Of a stretch of 64,000 nucleotides of DNA, positions 55,897-64,000 are shown piece by piece. Source of the DNA: Streptomyces humidus (lineage in GTDB: Bacteria > Actinomycetota > Actinomycetes > Streptomycetales > Streptomycetaceae); the NCBI RefSeq assembly GCF_014649655.1, contig NZ_BMTL01000002.1, forward strand, positions 328,536 to 392,535, in the 5' to 3' direction. The position numbers were made by a program, and so were the translations under genes. The number at the start of each line of letters is the position of its first letter. The first letter of the stretch is position 1. The notes beneath the pieces are model-generated. The model saw only the letters and a list, made by a program, of their open reading frames with translations, was not told the DNA's origin and did not search any database.

Positions 55897-56820
55897 CTAC
55901 GACAGCTGGGCCTGCACCTGGGCGGAGATGAGCTCCAGGTGGTCCAGGTCGTGCAGATCGAGGACCTGGAGGTAGATCCGTCCGGCGCCGGCCTCGGCGT
56001 AACGGCCGATCTTGTCGACGACCTCGGCCGGGGAGCCGGCCAGCCCGTTGGCCCTCAGTTCGTCGACCTCGCGGCCGATCGCGGCGGCGCGCCGGGCGAG
56101 CTCCTGGTCGTCGCTGCCGACGCAGACGACGAGGGCGGCGGAGAGGGTGATCTCGTCGGCCTCACGGCCGATCTCCGCCGCGGCGTCCCGCACCCGGGCG
56201 AACTGGCGTCCGCTGTCCTCGACCGAGCCGAACGGCATGTTGAACTCGTCGGCGAACCGGGCGGCCAGTCGCGGGGTGCGGGTCGCGCCGGTGCCGCCGA
56301 TCAGCACCGGGATCTTCGCCTGGGCGGGCTTGGGCAGCGCGGGCGAGTCCGCGAGCTCGTAGTACGACCCGCGGAAGTCGAAGGTCTTGCCGCTCTCGGT
56401 GGCCCACAGCCCGGTGACGATCTCCAGCTGCTCCTCCAGGCGGCCGATCTTCTCCTTCGGGAAGGGAATGCCGTACGCCTTGTGCTCCTCCTCGTACCAG
56501 CCCGCGCCCAGGCCCAGTTCGACGCGCCCGCCGGACATCTGGTCCACCTGCGCGACCTGGATGGCGAGGACGCCGGGCAGCCGGAAGGTGCCGGCGGTCA
56601 TCAGCGTGCCGAGGCGGATGCGCTTGGTCTCGCGGGCGAGGCCGGCGAGCGTGATCCAGGCGTCCGTGGGGCCGGGAAGGCCGCTCACGTCACCCATCTT
56701 CAGATAGTGGTCGGACCGGAAGAAGGCGTCGAACCCGAGGTCCTCGGTGGCTTTCGCCACGGTGAGGAGGGTGTCGTAGGTCGCCCCCTGCTGGGGCTCG
56801 GTGAAGATGCGAAGGTCCAT
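55897..56820 (-). CDS. LLM-class F420-dependent oxidoreductase
   Basis: A 307-residue luciferase-like monooxygenase-fold enzyme that uses F420 or FMN. Start ATG 56820 (MDLRIFTEPQQG) is usual for the group; ATG 56835 with GGAGG is an equal alternative. RSDHYLKMG, LGTLMTAGTFRLPGVLA, GRVELGLGAGWYEEEH and IGGTGATRTPRLAARF are the family blocks. Substrate unknown. No partner is adjacent. Confidence 0.9.
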   Translation of the reverse strand: MDLRIFTEPQQGATYDTLLTVAKATEDLGFDAFFRSDHYLKMGDVSGLPGPTDAWITLAGLARETKRIRLGTLMTAGTFRLPGVLAIQVAQVDQMSGGRVELGLGAGWYEEEHKAYGIPFPKEKIGRLEEQLEIVTGLWATESGKTFDFRGSYYELADSPALPKPAQAKIPVLIGGTGATRTPRLAARFADEFNMPFGSVEDSGRQFARVRDAAAEIGREADEITLSAALVVCVGSDDQELARRAAAIGREVDELRANGLAGSPAEVVDKIGRYAEAGAGRIYLQVLDLHDLDHLELISAQVQAQLS

Positions 56821-57085
56821 GACTCCATCCTGCATGCCGCCCCCTCCGCCGGCCCCACCCGGTCCCCCGCCCCTCGTGTGACTCGCATGGCCCCGGGCGG
56901 GTGAAAAACGTCCGCGCTCCGCGTGGGCGACGGCCCGCTCCAGTGACCCGCCCGGGCGGTGATCGTTGGCCGGGCGGAGCCGGACCGTCCGGCGTCCGTT
57001 CCGTGTTCCCGGTTCCCGGCAGGCCGATGCCGGGACGTCACCCGCACCGGTCCTCTTCGTGGGGACCGGGGCCGAGGAGGCCGTC

Positions 57086-57268
57086 ATGTCCGAAGAGACC
57101 GCGCCACAGCAGGGCGGGGCCGCCATGGCGGCTCCGTCGAGGGGGTTGTTGCAGCAGATGGAGGAGCTGCTGGCGGCTCTGAACGCGAATCTCTCGGCCC
57201 TGGACGTGGGTCTGCGGTCGACCGGCGCGTCGCGGCGGATGCCGGGCGACGAGGGCACGGCGGGCTGA
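57086..57268 (+). CDS. Small hypothetical protein (60 residues)
   Basis: ATG 57086 follows GAGGAGG, so translation is plausible. The product has a Gly/Ala-rich N-terminus and an amphipathic helix (LLQQMEELLAALNANLSALD) that could form a short coiled coil. No family is recognised. It converges on the DUF6099 gene, 9 bp beyond its stop. Confidence 0.5.
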   Translation: MSEETAPQQGGAAMAAPSRGLLQQMEELLAALNANLSALDVGLRSTGASRRMPGDEGTAG

Positions 57269-57277
57269 CCGCCCCGC

Positions 57278-57757
57278 TCACCTCTCCGGCAGCGCCCCCT
57301 CCCTCTCCTCGCGTTCCTCTCTCGCCGCCAGCTTGCGCAGCATCTCCAGGACCCGGTCCCTGGACTCGTCCGCCGCGTCGATGGCCTCCATGCACTGCCA
57401 GTACGTGCCCTGGTCGTCCAGCGAGCCGGCCAGGCCGACCAGGGCGATGCTCACCTCGCCGAGCAGGCCGCCCAGGTCGAGCAGAGCCCGGCGGGCGTCG
57501 TCCAGTTCGGTGAGCCGGGCGGCCAGCAGGTCCCCCGGACCGAGGTCCGGGGGGCCCAGGACACCGCATCCTCTGCCCGCCAGTTCCGTCAGCCCCAGCG
57601 CCTCGCCCCGCAGTTCGGGCGGACCCGAGACGGCCAGGCGGCTGCCGATCGCCTGCGCCAGGGCCTGCGCCTGCCAGACCTCCTTGAGGATCCCCGCGCG
57701 CCCGCCGCTGCCGGCGAGCGCGCGCCTGCTCGTCAGGATGAGCCGCACCGCGTCCAT
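57278..57757 (-). CDS. DUF6099-type protein
   Basis: A 159-residue, all-helical protein starting MDAVRLILTSRRAL. AQAIGSRLAVSGPPELRGEALGL and the closing EEREEREG match a Streptomyces-specific family of unknown function. ATG 57757 is preferred to the Arg-rich upstream frame. Single gene. Confidence 0.7.
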   Translation of the reverse strand: MDAVRLILTSRRALAGSGGRAGILKEVWQAQALAQAIGSRLAVSGPPELRGEALGLTELAGRGCGVLGPPDLGPGDLLAARLTELDDARRALLDLGGLLGEVSIALVGLAGSLDDQGTYWQCMEAIDAADESRDRVLEMLRKLAAREEREEREGALPER

Positions 57758-57955
57758 GCGCCGCCCCCGTCTGCCCCGCGTGCTCTCGGCACGCTGCCCG
57801 AACACGACTGTTCACTACCCAGAGTGAGGGCCTGCGGGGCGAAAAGCCAGAGGTAGACCGAAATCTGTGGACAACAAATCGATTTCGGTCCGCTCTGTGA
57901 TTGCGGAGAGTGAAAATGGACCGGAAGGCTCCGTCGCGGTCACCCCGGCCGGGGG

Positions 57956-58285
57956 CTAGGGAGCCGGGAACCTGAGTTCGTTGCGGTCGATCTTCGCGGC
58001 CAGCGCGGCCAGCGGGTCGACGCCGAGCACTTCGCACAGTTGCAGCAGGTAGGCGAGCACGTCGGCGACCTCGTCCGTCACTCGGTGCGCGGTGTCCGGG
58101 TCGTCCATCACTCGCGCGGACTCCTCCGGCGTCAACCACTGGAAGATCTCCACCAGTTCGGACGCCTCCACGCTGAGCGCCGCGACGAGGTTCTTGGGGG
58201 TGTGGAAGGGCTGCCAGTTCCGCGCGGCCGCGAACTCGGCCAGTCTGCGCTGCAGCTTCGCCACATCGAGGTGTTGTTCTGTCAC
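57956..58285 (-). CDS. MazG-like nucleotide pyrophosphohydrolase
   Basis: A 109-residue all-alpha dNTP pyrophosphatase of the MazG/RS21-C6 type. Metal-binding EASELVEIFQWL (E-x3-E) and DEVADVLAYLLQL (E-x2-D) are both seen, as is WQPFHTPKNL. It probably removes non-canonical dNTPs. GTG 58285 overlaps the upstream AAA gene stop by 4 bp (GTGA), so the two are coupled. TAG 57958. Confidence 0.9.
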   Translation of the reverse strand: MTEQHLDVAKLQRRLAEFAAARNWQPFHTPKNLVAALSVEASELVEIFQWLTPEESARVMDDPDTAHRVTDEVADVLAYLLQLCEVLGVDPLAALAAKIDRNELRFPAP

Positions 58286-60015
58286 GGACCCAGGTGTACC
58301 ACCGTCACTCCGTCCGTCCGGGCGGCCCGGGCTCCGTCGCTCACCGCGCCGACGCAGCGGATGTGTCCGCGCTCGGCCATCCGCACCGCCAGCCGCAGCA
58401 GTTCGGCGCTCTGGCGGGCGTCGAGTCCGCGGTCCAGGCCGTCGGCGAGCAGCGTGAGGGTCTGCATCGCGGCCGGCACCTCGCCGGCCGGGTCCACGTC
58501 GAGGACGCCCGGCCCGGTGAGCAGCACCAGCGCGAGGGCGACATAGCGCAGTTCGCCGTATCCCAGCCGGGCGAGTTCCGTCCGGGCGCCGTCGGCGCGG
58601 TCGAGCACCGCCCGGACCGTGCCGTCGGCGAGGGGCTCGGCGCGCAGGTCCACCACCGGTGCGGTGGACCCGGCGGACAGCGCGGCGACCAGGTGCGCAT
58701 GCCGTCGGCCGCACTCCTCCCGGGTGCGCCACAGGACGTCGGCGAGGTTGTCGCACCCGGTGAGCAGCCGGCCGGTGCCGGTGGGCACGGGGACGCCCAT
58801 CCAGTCGGGCTGGGGATCGCAGGCGAACACCGACCGCAGCGCGACCACCATCTGCTCGGCGGCCGCCAGCACCTGCCGCTGTCCGTCGGTCTTGCCGGCC
58901 ACGCGCAGCGGCAGCAGCGCGGTGCCGAGCCGGTCGTCGGGCAGCGGGGCGCGTGTCATGGGCGCGGGGCCCCCGGTGTGCCAGGCGGCCTGTACCGTGC
59001 GGCGCCCGGGGTCGCGCAGGGCCGTCTCCAGCAGGACGACGCCTCCCGCGCTCAACCGCTCGCCCACGATGCGCAGTTCGGGTTCGGCCTGCACGGCGAC
59101 GTCCAGCCGGACCGGGCCCTTGGGCCCGTCGGCCGTGCACCCGATGCGGAATCCCCGGCGGCGCTGGGCGTCGGGCCGCGCGCCCTGCGGCACGCAGGCG
59201 ACCGGATCGGGGAACACCTCGCCCAGCAGGGCCCCGCCGCCGAGCCGCGCCAACGCCTCGTAGGCCCGCAGGACACTGCTCTTGCCACTGCCGCTGGCCC
59301 CGGCGAACAGCGTGACGGCGCCCAGCGAAAAGCGGGCCCGGCGGTGCCCCGCGAACGCCGACAGCCTCAACTCCGTCACGCACGGCCGCACATGACGTTC
59401 AGATACGGGAGCCGCGGGTGAGCCCTCCCGGGCGGAGGCCTGTTCCTTCGACGTGGGCGACTCCCGCGCGGGCCCGGTGGGCGTGACTCCCCCTGAGGCG
59501 GAGGGGGCCGACTGCTCGGTCGTCGGGTGAGGGGGGTCTGCCGGCGTGGCGCGTGGCGGTTCCGACTCCGGCCCGAGGCCGGACGTCGTCCGCGGGTCGG
59601 CTCCGCACGCGGCGCATCGCACCGGCGAGGACGGCGGGTGACCGGGCGTCGTCGAGGCGAGGGGGCCGCCGGGCGGGAGCCGTCGCCCCTCGGCGGGCGG
59701 AGCCTGCGCGGGCACCGTGGGAGAAGAGGCGTGCCCCGACGGCGGACCGTCGGACGCCGACGGGAGCAAGGGCCCGGCGGGGGCCGGCGGCGAGGACGCG
59801 GAGGAGGACGTCGGGACAGTCGCGGAAGAGGACGGTGAGACAGGTACGGAAGAGGGGGGTGGGGCAGGCGCGGAGGAAGACGGTGAGACAGGTACGGAAG
59901 AGGGGGGTGGGGCAGGCGCGGAGGAAGACGTTGGGACAGGTACGGAAGAGGGGGGTGGGGCAGGCGCGGAGGAAGACGTTGGGACAGGTACGGAAGAGGG
60001 GGGTGGGGAGGGCAT
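58282..60015 (-). CDS. AAA/RecF-like ATPase with repetitive Pro/Ser-rich N-terminus
   Basis: A 577-residue protein. The C-terminal 365 residues form an SMC/RecF-like ATPase: TELRLSAFAGHRRARFSLG, P-loop FAGASGSGKSSVLRAYEAL (about 237-246), Walker B PGVLDVDPAGEVP region and AERGHIRCVGAVSDG. The first 210 residues are low complexity, with a 16-residue repeat (SSVPVPTSSSAPAPP type) four times, and one CAAC zinc-like pair. ATG 60015 keeps the repeats in frame; GTG 59379 would start at the core domain and is the alternative. Coupled to a MazG-like enzyme; function unknown, perhaps nucleotide-pool or DNA-related. Confidence 0.8.
   Translation of the reverse strand: MPSPPPSSVPVPTSSSAPAPPPSSVPVPTSSSAPAPPPSSVPVSPSSSAPAPPPSSVPVSPSSSATVPTSSSASSPPAPAGPLLPSASDGPPSGHASSPTVPAQAPPAEGRRLPPGGPLASTTPGHPPSSPVRCAACGADPRTTSGLGPESEPPRATPADPPHPTTEQSAPSASGGVTPTGPARESPTSKEQASAREGSPAAPVSERHVRPCVTELRLSAFAGHRRARFSLGAVTLFAGASGSGKSSVLRAYEALARLGGGALLGEVFPDPVACVPQGARPDAQRRRGFRIGCTADGPKGPVRLDVAVQAEPELRIVGERLSAGGVVLLETALRDPGRRTVQAAWHTGGPAPMTRAPLPDDRLGTALLPLRVAGKTDGQRQVLAAAEQMVVALRSVFACDPQPDWMGVPVPTGTGRLLTGCDNLADVLWRTREECGRRHAHLVAALSAGSTAPVVDLRAEPLADGTVRAVLDRADGARTELARLGYGELRYVALALVLLTGPGVLDVDPAGEVPAAMQTLTLLADGLDRGLDARQSAELLRLAVRMAERGHIRCVGAVSDGARAARTDGVTVVHLGP
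59823..60014. repeat. 48-bp tandem repeat, about four copies
   Basis: Units of 48 bp (16 codons) begin near 59823, 59871, 59919 and 59967 and encode the Pro/Ser repeats of the AAA protein. The in-frame period supports coding. Confidence 0.9.
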
Positions 60016-60200
60016 ATGCGGACGGTAGGACTCCGCCGCCGGGCGAACCGTTCCGCCCGGGCAAGCTTCCTACGATCGGGCGACCGTGAGGGTCGCGTCC
60101 GGGCCCTCGCGCCCTGTTTCTCCCGACCGCGGAGCCGCCTGCCGGTGCGGCACGTTGCGCACCGGCGGACGGCTGCTCGACGCGGTCGCCCGCCCCGGTC

Positions 60201-60590
60201 TCAGATGCCGGGCGCCCTCGCCCCTTCCATGAGTCCGCTCACCTCGGTGCCCGGCGGGGTGAGGAGGAAGACGTTGCGGTCGACCCGGTGCATCCCGCTG
60301 GCCAGGCCGAACACGACCCCGGTGGAGAAGTCCAGGACGCGCTTGGCGGTGTCGGTCTCCGCTCCCGTCAGATCGAGCAGCACCGGAATGCCCGACATCA
60401 GCGTCTCGGCGACCTCGCGGGCGTCCGCGAAGACATTGACCCGCAACACGACGAAGCGACGCCTGGTCTCCGTCTCGGTGTCCGGGAGCGAGCGGTGGCC
60501 CACCGCCGACGGCCACGCGTCCCGGCCGCGCAACGGAACGACCTGAGCGAGCCCTTCCCACTGTTCATCGGTGACGTCGTAACGGTTCAC
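60201..60590 (-). CDS. SepF-like protein (cell division protein paralogue)
   Basis: A 129-residue protein whose C-terminal 80 residues match the SepF fold: VVLRVNVFADAREVAETLMSG, PVLLDLTGAETDTAKRVLDF and GVVFGLASGMHRVDRNVFLL. True SepF recruits FtsZ to the membrane; actinomycetes carry shorter SepF-like paralogues, and this one lacks the long N-terminal helix and linker. GTG 60590 is preferred (GGGGGG site); an upstream frame is less likely. Not near ftsZ, so it is probably an accessory paralogue. Confidence 0.82.
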   Translation of the reverse strand: MNRYDVTDEQWEGLAQVVPLRGRDAWPSAVGHRSLPDTETETRRRFVVLRVNVFADAREVAETLMSGIPVLLDLTGAETDTAKRVLDFSTGVVFGLASGMHRVDRNVFLLTPPGTEVSGLMEGARAPGI

Positions 60591-60987
60591 CGGCACCCCC
60601 CGAACTGACTCGCCTTCAATGCATGCACCAGTCAATTCTTACGCCAAGTCACCCGTTCGGCCCAACAGCGACACGGTCCGCCACCGGTCGGGAACCCGGG
60701 CGGCCGCTTCTCAGCGCCGGCACACCGGACCTCCCTCGTCCGAGCACACCGCGTTCACCAGCGCTGATTACGGACGGTGCGGAACTGCGCATGTCGCAGA
60801 GACGGCGCCGTGACGACGGACCGGAAGCCGGACCCGTCGGCAGCACGCGGCGGCCGGGGGCCGCCCGAGCAGTGGCGCCGCGTCCTGACGCTGCCGGCCG
60901 CCGTCGGTCTCTTCATCGGCACCCGCGCGATCTGGTCGCAGGCGGCCGGCCACCGGCTCCCCGTGGCCGTGGCCGGGTGCGGGAGCG
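60591..60987. other. Intergenic, about 400 bp, no firm gene
   Basis: A short plus-strand frame 60810-61007 (GTG start) has a hydrophobic stretch but a weak ribosome site and no family match, and it overlaps the convergent YceI gene end. Confidence 0.45.
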
Positions 60988-61503
60988 TCAGTCGGCCGTG
61001 CGCGTGAAACGGAGTGTGGCGGTGGCGGTGGTCAGGCCGCGGATCATGCCCAGTTGGCCCCAGCCCAGGCCGAAGTCGTTGCGGTCCACGGTGAATTCGG
61101 CGTCCAGGGTGACCGCGTCGGCGTCCGCCTGGGTGAGTCGCGCGGTGAAGGACTTCGGCCGGCTGATGCCGCGCACGGTCAGCTGACCGGAGACGTTCAC
61201 GGTGGCGTCGGCGCCGAGTTCGGCGGCGCGCACGACGAAGGTGATCTCGGGGTGGTTGTCGACGTCGAAGAAGTCGGCGCCGCGCAGGTGTTCGTCACGC
61301 TTGGCGTTCTTCGTGTCGAGGGAGGCCACGCCGAGAGTCAGGGTGCCGGTGACGGATCCGTCCGCCCCGACCTCGCCGCCGCCGGCGAGGTCGGTGAAGG
61401 CGCCCTTGACGGTGACCAGGTTCCACATCGTCTTCTGCTTCAGGGCGACGGTGGACGCGCTCGCGTCGAGTTGCCACAGTCCGGTCTGCACGGCGACGGT
61501 CAT
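60988..61503 (-). CDS. YceI family protein
   Basis: A 171-residue lipocalin-like protein that binds polyisoprenoids in homologues. ATG 61503 has GAGGAGG upstream. Blocks: TGLWQLDASASTVALKQK, DTKNAKRDEHLRGADFFDVDNHPEITF and LTVRGISRPKSF. No signal peptide, so it is the cytoplasmic form common in actinobacteria. Divergent from a MarR regulator, with a shared TCCAAATTTGGA site, so it is probably its target. Confidence 0.93.
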   Translation of the reverse strand: MTVAVQTGLWQLDASASTVALKQKTMWNLVTVKGAFTDLAGGGEVGADGSVTGTLTLGVASLDTKNAKRDEHLRGADFFDVDNHPEITFVVRAAELGADATVNVSGQLTVRGISRPKSFTARLTQADADAVTLDAEFTVDRNDFGLGWGQLGMIRGLTTATATLRFTRTAD

Positions 61504-61521
61504 GACCGTCCTCCTCGGTGG

Positions 61522-61598
61522 TCCAAATTTGGATGATGCTGTCACGACCACGCTAGTCGTTTACCCAATCCCGAACAACCGAGTCGTGCAAATTTGGA
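61522..61598. promoter_or_regulatory. Two MarR-type operators between yceI and marR genes
   Basis: TCCAAATTTGGA (61522-61533) is a perfect palindrome; TGCAAATTTGGA (61587-61598) differs by one base. Their 65-bp spacing and position in the divergent promoter suit MarR autoregulation. Confidence 0.72.
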
Positions 61599-61618
61599 CT
61601 ACAGATACAATCGAAGTC

Positions 61619-62185
61619 ATGCCAGACCCCGTCGAAACCCCTGCCGACCTGCCCGACTGCCCGTCGGCGCAGGGCGCCGGCAGCGGCCTGCTGCCTCCCG
61701 AGCTGCGCGGATGGATGCTGCTGCTCGCCGCGACGGGGGCAGTGGAGCAGCGGCTGCGTTCCGTGGTCAAGGAGTGGCTGGACGTCTCGCACGACGAGTT
61801 CCTGGTGCTGTGCCTGCTCGCCGAGCAGCCCCCCGACGGCCTGCGCATGACGCGGGTCGCGGAACTGCTGGGCCGCCCCAAGACCCGGCTGACCTATCAG
61901 GTCGCCTGCCTCCAGCACGCCGGGCTCGTCACCCGCAGGACCGCCTGCGGCGACAAGCGCGGCGTCGAGATCGCCCTCACCGACAAGGCGCGCCGGCTGC
62001 TGCGGGAGGCCTCCGACGCGCTCTCCGAGACCGTCACGGAGGCGCTGGGCCAGGTCATGGGACCCGAACAGTGCGCCGCCCTGGGCGGACTCATGCCGAA
62101 AGCAGCCGCGGCACCGCAGCCGGATCCGGGACAAGGACCGGGATCGGGGCCCGAGTCCGAGTCCCAGGCGCGGCAGGCGGGCTAG
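61619..62185 (+). CDS. MarR-family transcriptional regulator
   Basis: A 188-residue winged-HTH repressor, ATG 61619, with no clear ribosome site (possibly leaderless). The DNA-binding region is RMTRVAELLGRPKTRLTYQV and the wing RRTACGDKRGVEIALTDKAR. The C-terminus is a Pro/Gly-rich tail of about 30 residues (about 159-188) with no homology. It faces two matching palindromes and the yceI gene, so it probably represses both. Confidence 0.92.
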   Translation: MPDPVETPADLPDCPSAQGAGSGLLPPELRGWMLLLAATGAVEQRLRSVVKEWLDVSHDEFLVLCLLAEQPPDGLRMTRVAELLGRPKTRLTYQVACLQHAGLVTRRTACGDKRGVEIALTDKARRLLREASDALSETVTEALGQVMGPEQCAALGGLMPKAAAAPQPDPGQGPGSGPESESQARQAG

Positions 62186-62278
62186 TGTCCTGAGTCGGGA
62201 ATACGGCTGAGTGTTCGCGTCCGGGCCGCGCAAGGATCAGCGGATGCGCGAGGCGATTGCCCGGCGGCCCCTGGGGGG

Positions 62279-63745
62279 TCAGGAGCCCAAGGGGACTGCG
62301 GTGCGGGCGGCACGCAGCGAGGGCTTGTCGATCTTGCCTACGGCGTTCTTGGGGAGGGCGTCGACGACGATGAACGATGTGGGCCGCTTGTAGCCGCTGA
62401 GGTGGCGCGCAGTCAGCGCTTCCAAGGCCGCGGGATCGACGGTCGCCCCCGGTCGCGGTTGGACGTAGGCGACGACCACCTCTCCCCATTTGTCGTCCGG
62501 TACACCGATGACGGCTGCATCGAGGACCGAGGGGTCAGTCACCAGGACGTCCTCGATCTCCTTGGGGTAGATGTTCTCCCCGCCACGGATGATCATGTCT
62601 TTCGACCGTCCGGCCAGGAACAGGTAGCCGTCCGCGTCGAGGTGGCCGATGTCGCCCGTGTGCAACCAGCCGTCCACGATCGTCTTCGCCGTCTCTTCCG
62701 GCCGGCCGAGATAGCCACGCATGACGTTGGGGCCGCGCACCACGACCTCACCGTCCATGCCGGGCGCCAGCTCCGTACCACGCTCGTCGACGATCCGGAT
62801 GTCCTGGCCCGGGACGGCAATTCCCACGCTGCCGGCGCGTCGCGGGCCCGCGACCGGGTTGACGGTGGAGAAGCACGTTCCTTCGGACAGCCCGTAACCC
62901 TCGATGAGAGGGAAGCCGTACCGACTCTCGAACCGCGCCAGCAGCTCCGCGGAGGCGGGCGCCGCGCCGCAGCACCCGTATCGCAAGGACGACGTGTCGG
63001 GTAGAACGTCGGCCGGCAGCGCCGCAAGCATGCTGTAGATCGTGGGCACGGCGCTGAAGTAGGTGGGGCGCTCCTGCTCGACGAGGTCGAAGAAGGTCTT
63101 GGGATCGAACCGGTCGGTGATGGCGACGCTGCCACCCGCGAGCAGCGGCATGAGCACGCTGACCACGATGGCGTTGACGTGGAAGAGCGGCAGGATCAGC
63201 AGGCAGCGGTCGGCCGGTCCCAACTCGAGCCCCCTGCACCCCGTCCCTGCCATCGACTCGATGTTGGAGTGGCCGAGCATCACGCCCTTGGGCATCCCAG
63301 TCGTTCCGCTGGTGTAGATCAGGAGAGCGAGCGAGGACGAGTCCGGCTGCGGTGCCGGATCCGCCTCTGCCCCTTCTGCGTACAGGGCGTCGACGGCGAG
63401 CGTGGCGACGCCTGCGGCGGTCGTGCTCTTCTCCACCACCAGCAGGCGTGCGCCCGAGTCCTGGAGCTGCCGTGCGACTTCCCCGTCGGTCAGGCTCGGA
63501 TTGACCGGGGTGACCGTGGTACCGAGCCGCCAGGCGGCGAAGAGAAGAACCACGAACTCGACGCGGTTCCTCAGCTTCAGGGCCACGACATCGGCGGGGC
63601 CGATGCCGAGGTCCTGAAGGTGACGAGCCGCCGCCCGGACCCGGGTCAGCAGCTGGGCATTGGTGAGCGACTGACGCCCGTCGGAGACCGCGGGACCGTC
63701 CGGGTCGGATTCGGCCCGGTGGTCGGGCAGCGACGCGAAGTTCAT
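62279..63745 (-). CDS. Acyl-CoA synthetase / AMP-dependent ligase (class I adenylate-forming)
   Basis: A 488-residue adenylating enzyme that activates a carboxylic acid to an acyl-CoA. Motifs: LIYTSGTTGMPKGVML (A3/P-loop), GYGLSEGT (A5), TGDIGHLDADGYLFLAGRSK (A7/A8) and the C-terminal Lys NAVGKIDKP (A10, catalytic Lys). ATG 63745 has GGAGGAA. It is fatty-acid or phenolic-acid type; substrate unknown. A TnpB element begins just upstream, so its native promoter may be altered. Confidence 0.93.
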   Translation of the reverse strand: MNFASLPDHRAESDPDGPAVSDGRQSLTNAQLLTRVRAAARHLQDLGIGPADVVALKLRNRVEFVVLLFAAWRLGTTVTPVNPSLTDGEVARQLQDSGARLLVVEKSTTAAGVATLAVDALYAEGAEADPAPQPDSSSLALLIYTSGTTGMPKGVMLGHSNIESMAGTGCRGLELGPADRCLLILPLFHVNAIVVSVLMPLLAGGSVAITDRFDPKTFFDLVEQERPTYFSAVPTIYSMLAALPADVLPDTSSLRYGCCGAAPASAELLARFESRYGFPLIEGYGLSEGTCFSTVNPVAGPRRAGSVGIAVPGQDIRIVDERGTELAPGMDGEVVVRGPNVMRGYLGRPEETAKTIVDGWLHTGDIGHLDADGYLFLAGRSKDMIIRGGENIYPKEIEDVLVTDPSVLDAAVIGVPDDKWGEVVVAYVQPRPGATVDPAALEALTARHLSGYKRPTSFIVVDALPKNAVGKIDKPSLRAARTAVPLGS

Positions 63746-63763
63746 CGAGTTCCTCCGTGGATG

Positions 63764-63783
63764 CTCCGCCGTTCACGGCGGAG
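63764..63783. repeat. Hairpin with TTCA loop, likely left end of a second IS605-type element
   Basis: CTCCGCCG-TTCA-CGGCGGAG (8-bp arms) has the same loop as the left-end hairpin of the IS at 42596-42615. It lies 114 bp before the tnpB start at 63897 and just 19 bp from the start codon of the acyl-CoA ligase. The exact end and target site are not resolved. Confidence 0.6.
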
Positions 63784-63896
63784 AGGAAACGGACTCCTGC
63801 GGAGCAGGGCAGGGAGCGGGGTTTCGCCGCCAGGGCGAAAGACCGTGCTCTGACCTACAGGTTTGGTCTTCACCTGCCATTCGCTAGTTTGTGAGA

Positions 63897-64000
63897 ATGG
63901 CCACGACGCAGGTGAAGCGGGCGTTCAAGTACCGCTTCTGTCCCACGGACGAGCAGGCAGCAGAGCTGTCGCGCACGTTCGGCTGCATCCGCAAGGTCTA
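63897..64000 (+). CDS. tnpB: TnpB-type IS605 OrfB, 5' end only
   Basis: Begins MATTQVKRAFKYRFCPTDEQ and continues with a TFGCIRKV segment, the standard start of TnpB. The rest lies beyond the window, so RuvC residues cannot be checked. No ribosome site is obvious. It differs in sequence from the first TnpB, so it is a different element. Confidence 0.87.
   Translation, partial: MATTQVKRAFKYRFCPTDEQAAELSRTFGCIRKV

Noticed and set aside
60810..61007. Small plus-strand frame (65 codons, GTG start)
   Set aside because: Weak ribosome site, overlaps the convergent yceI end, no family match; kept only as a note.

Overview
The window is high-GC actinobacterial DNA, almost certainly from a Streptomyces. 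The codon use, the frequent GTG starts, the many 1-4 bp start/stop overlaps and genes such as Hen1/Pnkp, DUF4236, DUF6099, DUF6299 and the FxSxx peptide system all fit. No rRNA, tRNA or CRISPR array was seen.

Layout. (1) 1-5.7 kb is a plant-polysaccharide locus. A minus-strand operon encodes a carbohydrate ABC importer (two permeases and a Tat-type lipoprotein) ending in a GH39 glycosidase, and it is divergent from a CE7 acetyl xylan esterase. The shared intergenic region carries LacI-type operator candidates. (2) 5.7-24.5 kb is mixed. It holds a decayed ABC-F fragment invaded by a 9-bp repeat, two AA10 lytic polysaccharide monooxygenases and an expansin-CBM2 protein next to perfect CebR-type palindromes, a TetR/SnoaL/NmrA group, aconitase, an esterase, a DUF4236 mini-protein, an HTH-MurA fusion and a broken helicase. 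(3) 24.4-38.9 kb is the most interesting part, a minus-strand island. Read in transcription order it encodes a TIR protein, a two-TM macro-domain protein (together like type II Thoeris), the TIR-like FxsC, a large ParA/TIR-like/NB-ARC/TPR protein (FxsT), the 56-residue peptide FxsA ending FNSAL, the radical SAM maturase FxsB with a degenerate HExxH extension, an AAC(3)-like acetyltransferase and a second FxsT. Overlapping start and stop codons suggest the parts are expressed together. (4) 39.7-43.4 kb holds a DUF6299 secreted protein and a nucleotidyltransferase gene split by a complete IS605-type element (TnpA and TnpB). Its ends match a TTAC target and a TCAA terminus. (5) 43.4-63.8 kb is mostly housekeeping: PaaX-type regulator, anti-sigma-like ATPase, arginine deiminase and ornithine carbamoyltransferase, SPFH protein with NAD kinase, Pnkp-Hen1 RNA repair, a DUF4232 lipoprotein, an F420-type oxidoreductase, MazG-like and AAA proteins, SepF-like, YceI/MarR and an acyl-CoA ligase. 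A second TnpB starts at the right edge.

How they work together. The left part looks built for degrading xylan and cellulose: secreted LPMOs and expansin loosen crystalline cellulose, and the importer, esterase and GH39 enzyme take up and finish short chains. The central island looks like a signalling or immune module that couples TIR/macro components to a cyclophane peptide pathway. That coupling is inferred only from gene order and domains. The whole window is unusually rich in short tandem repeats.
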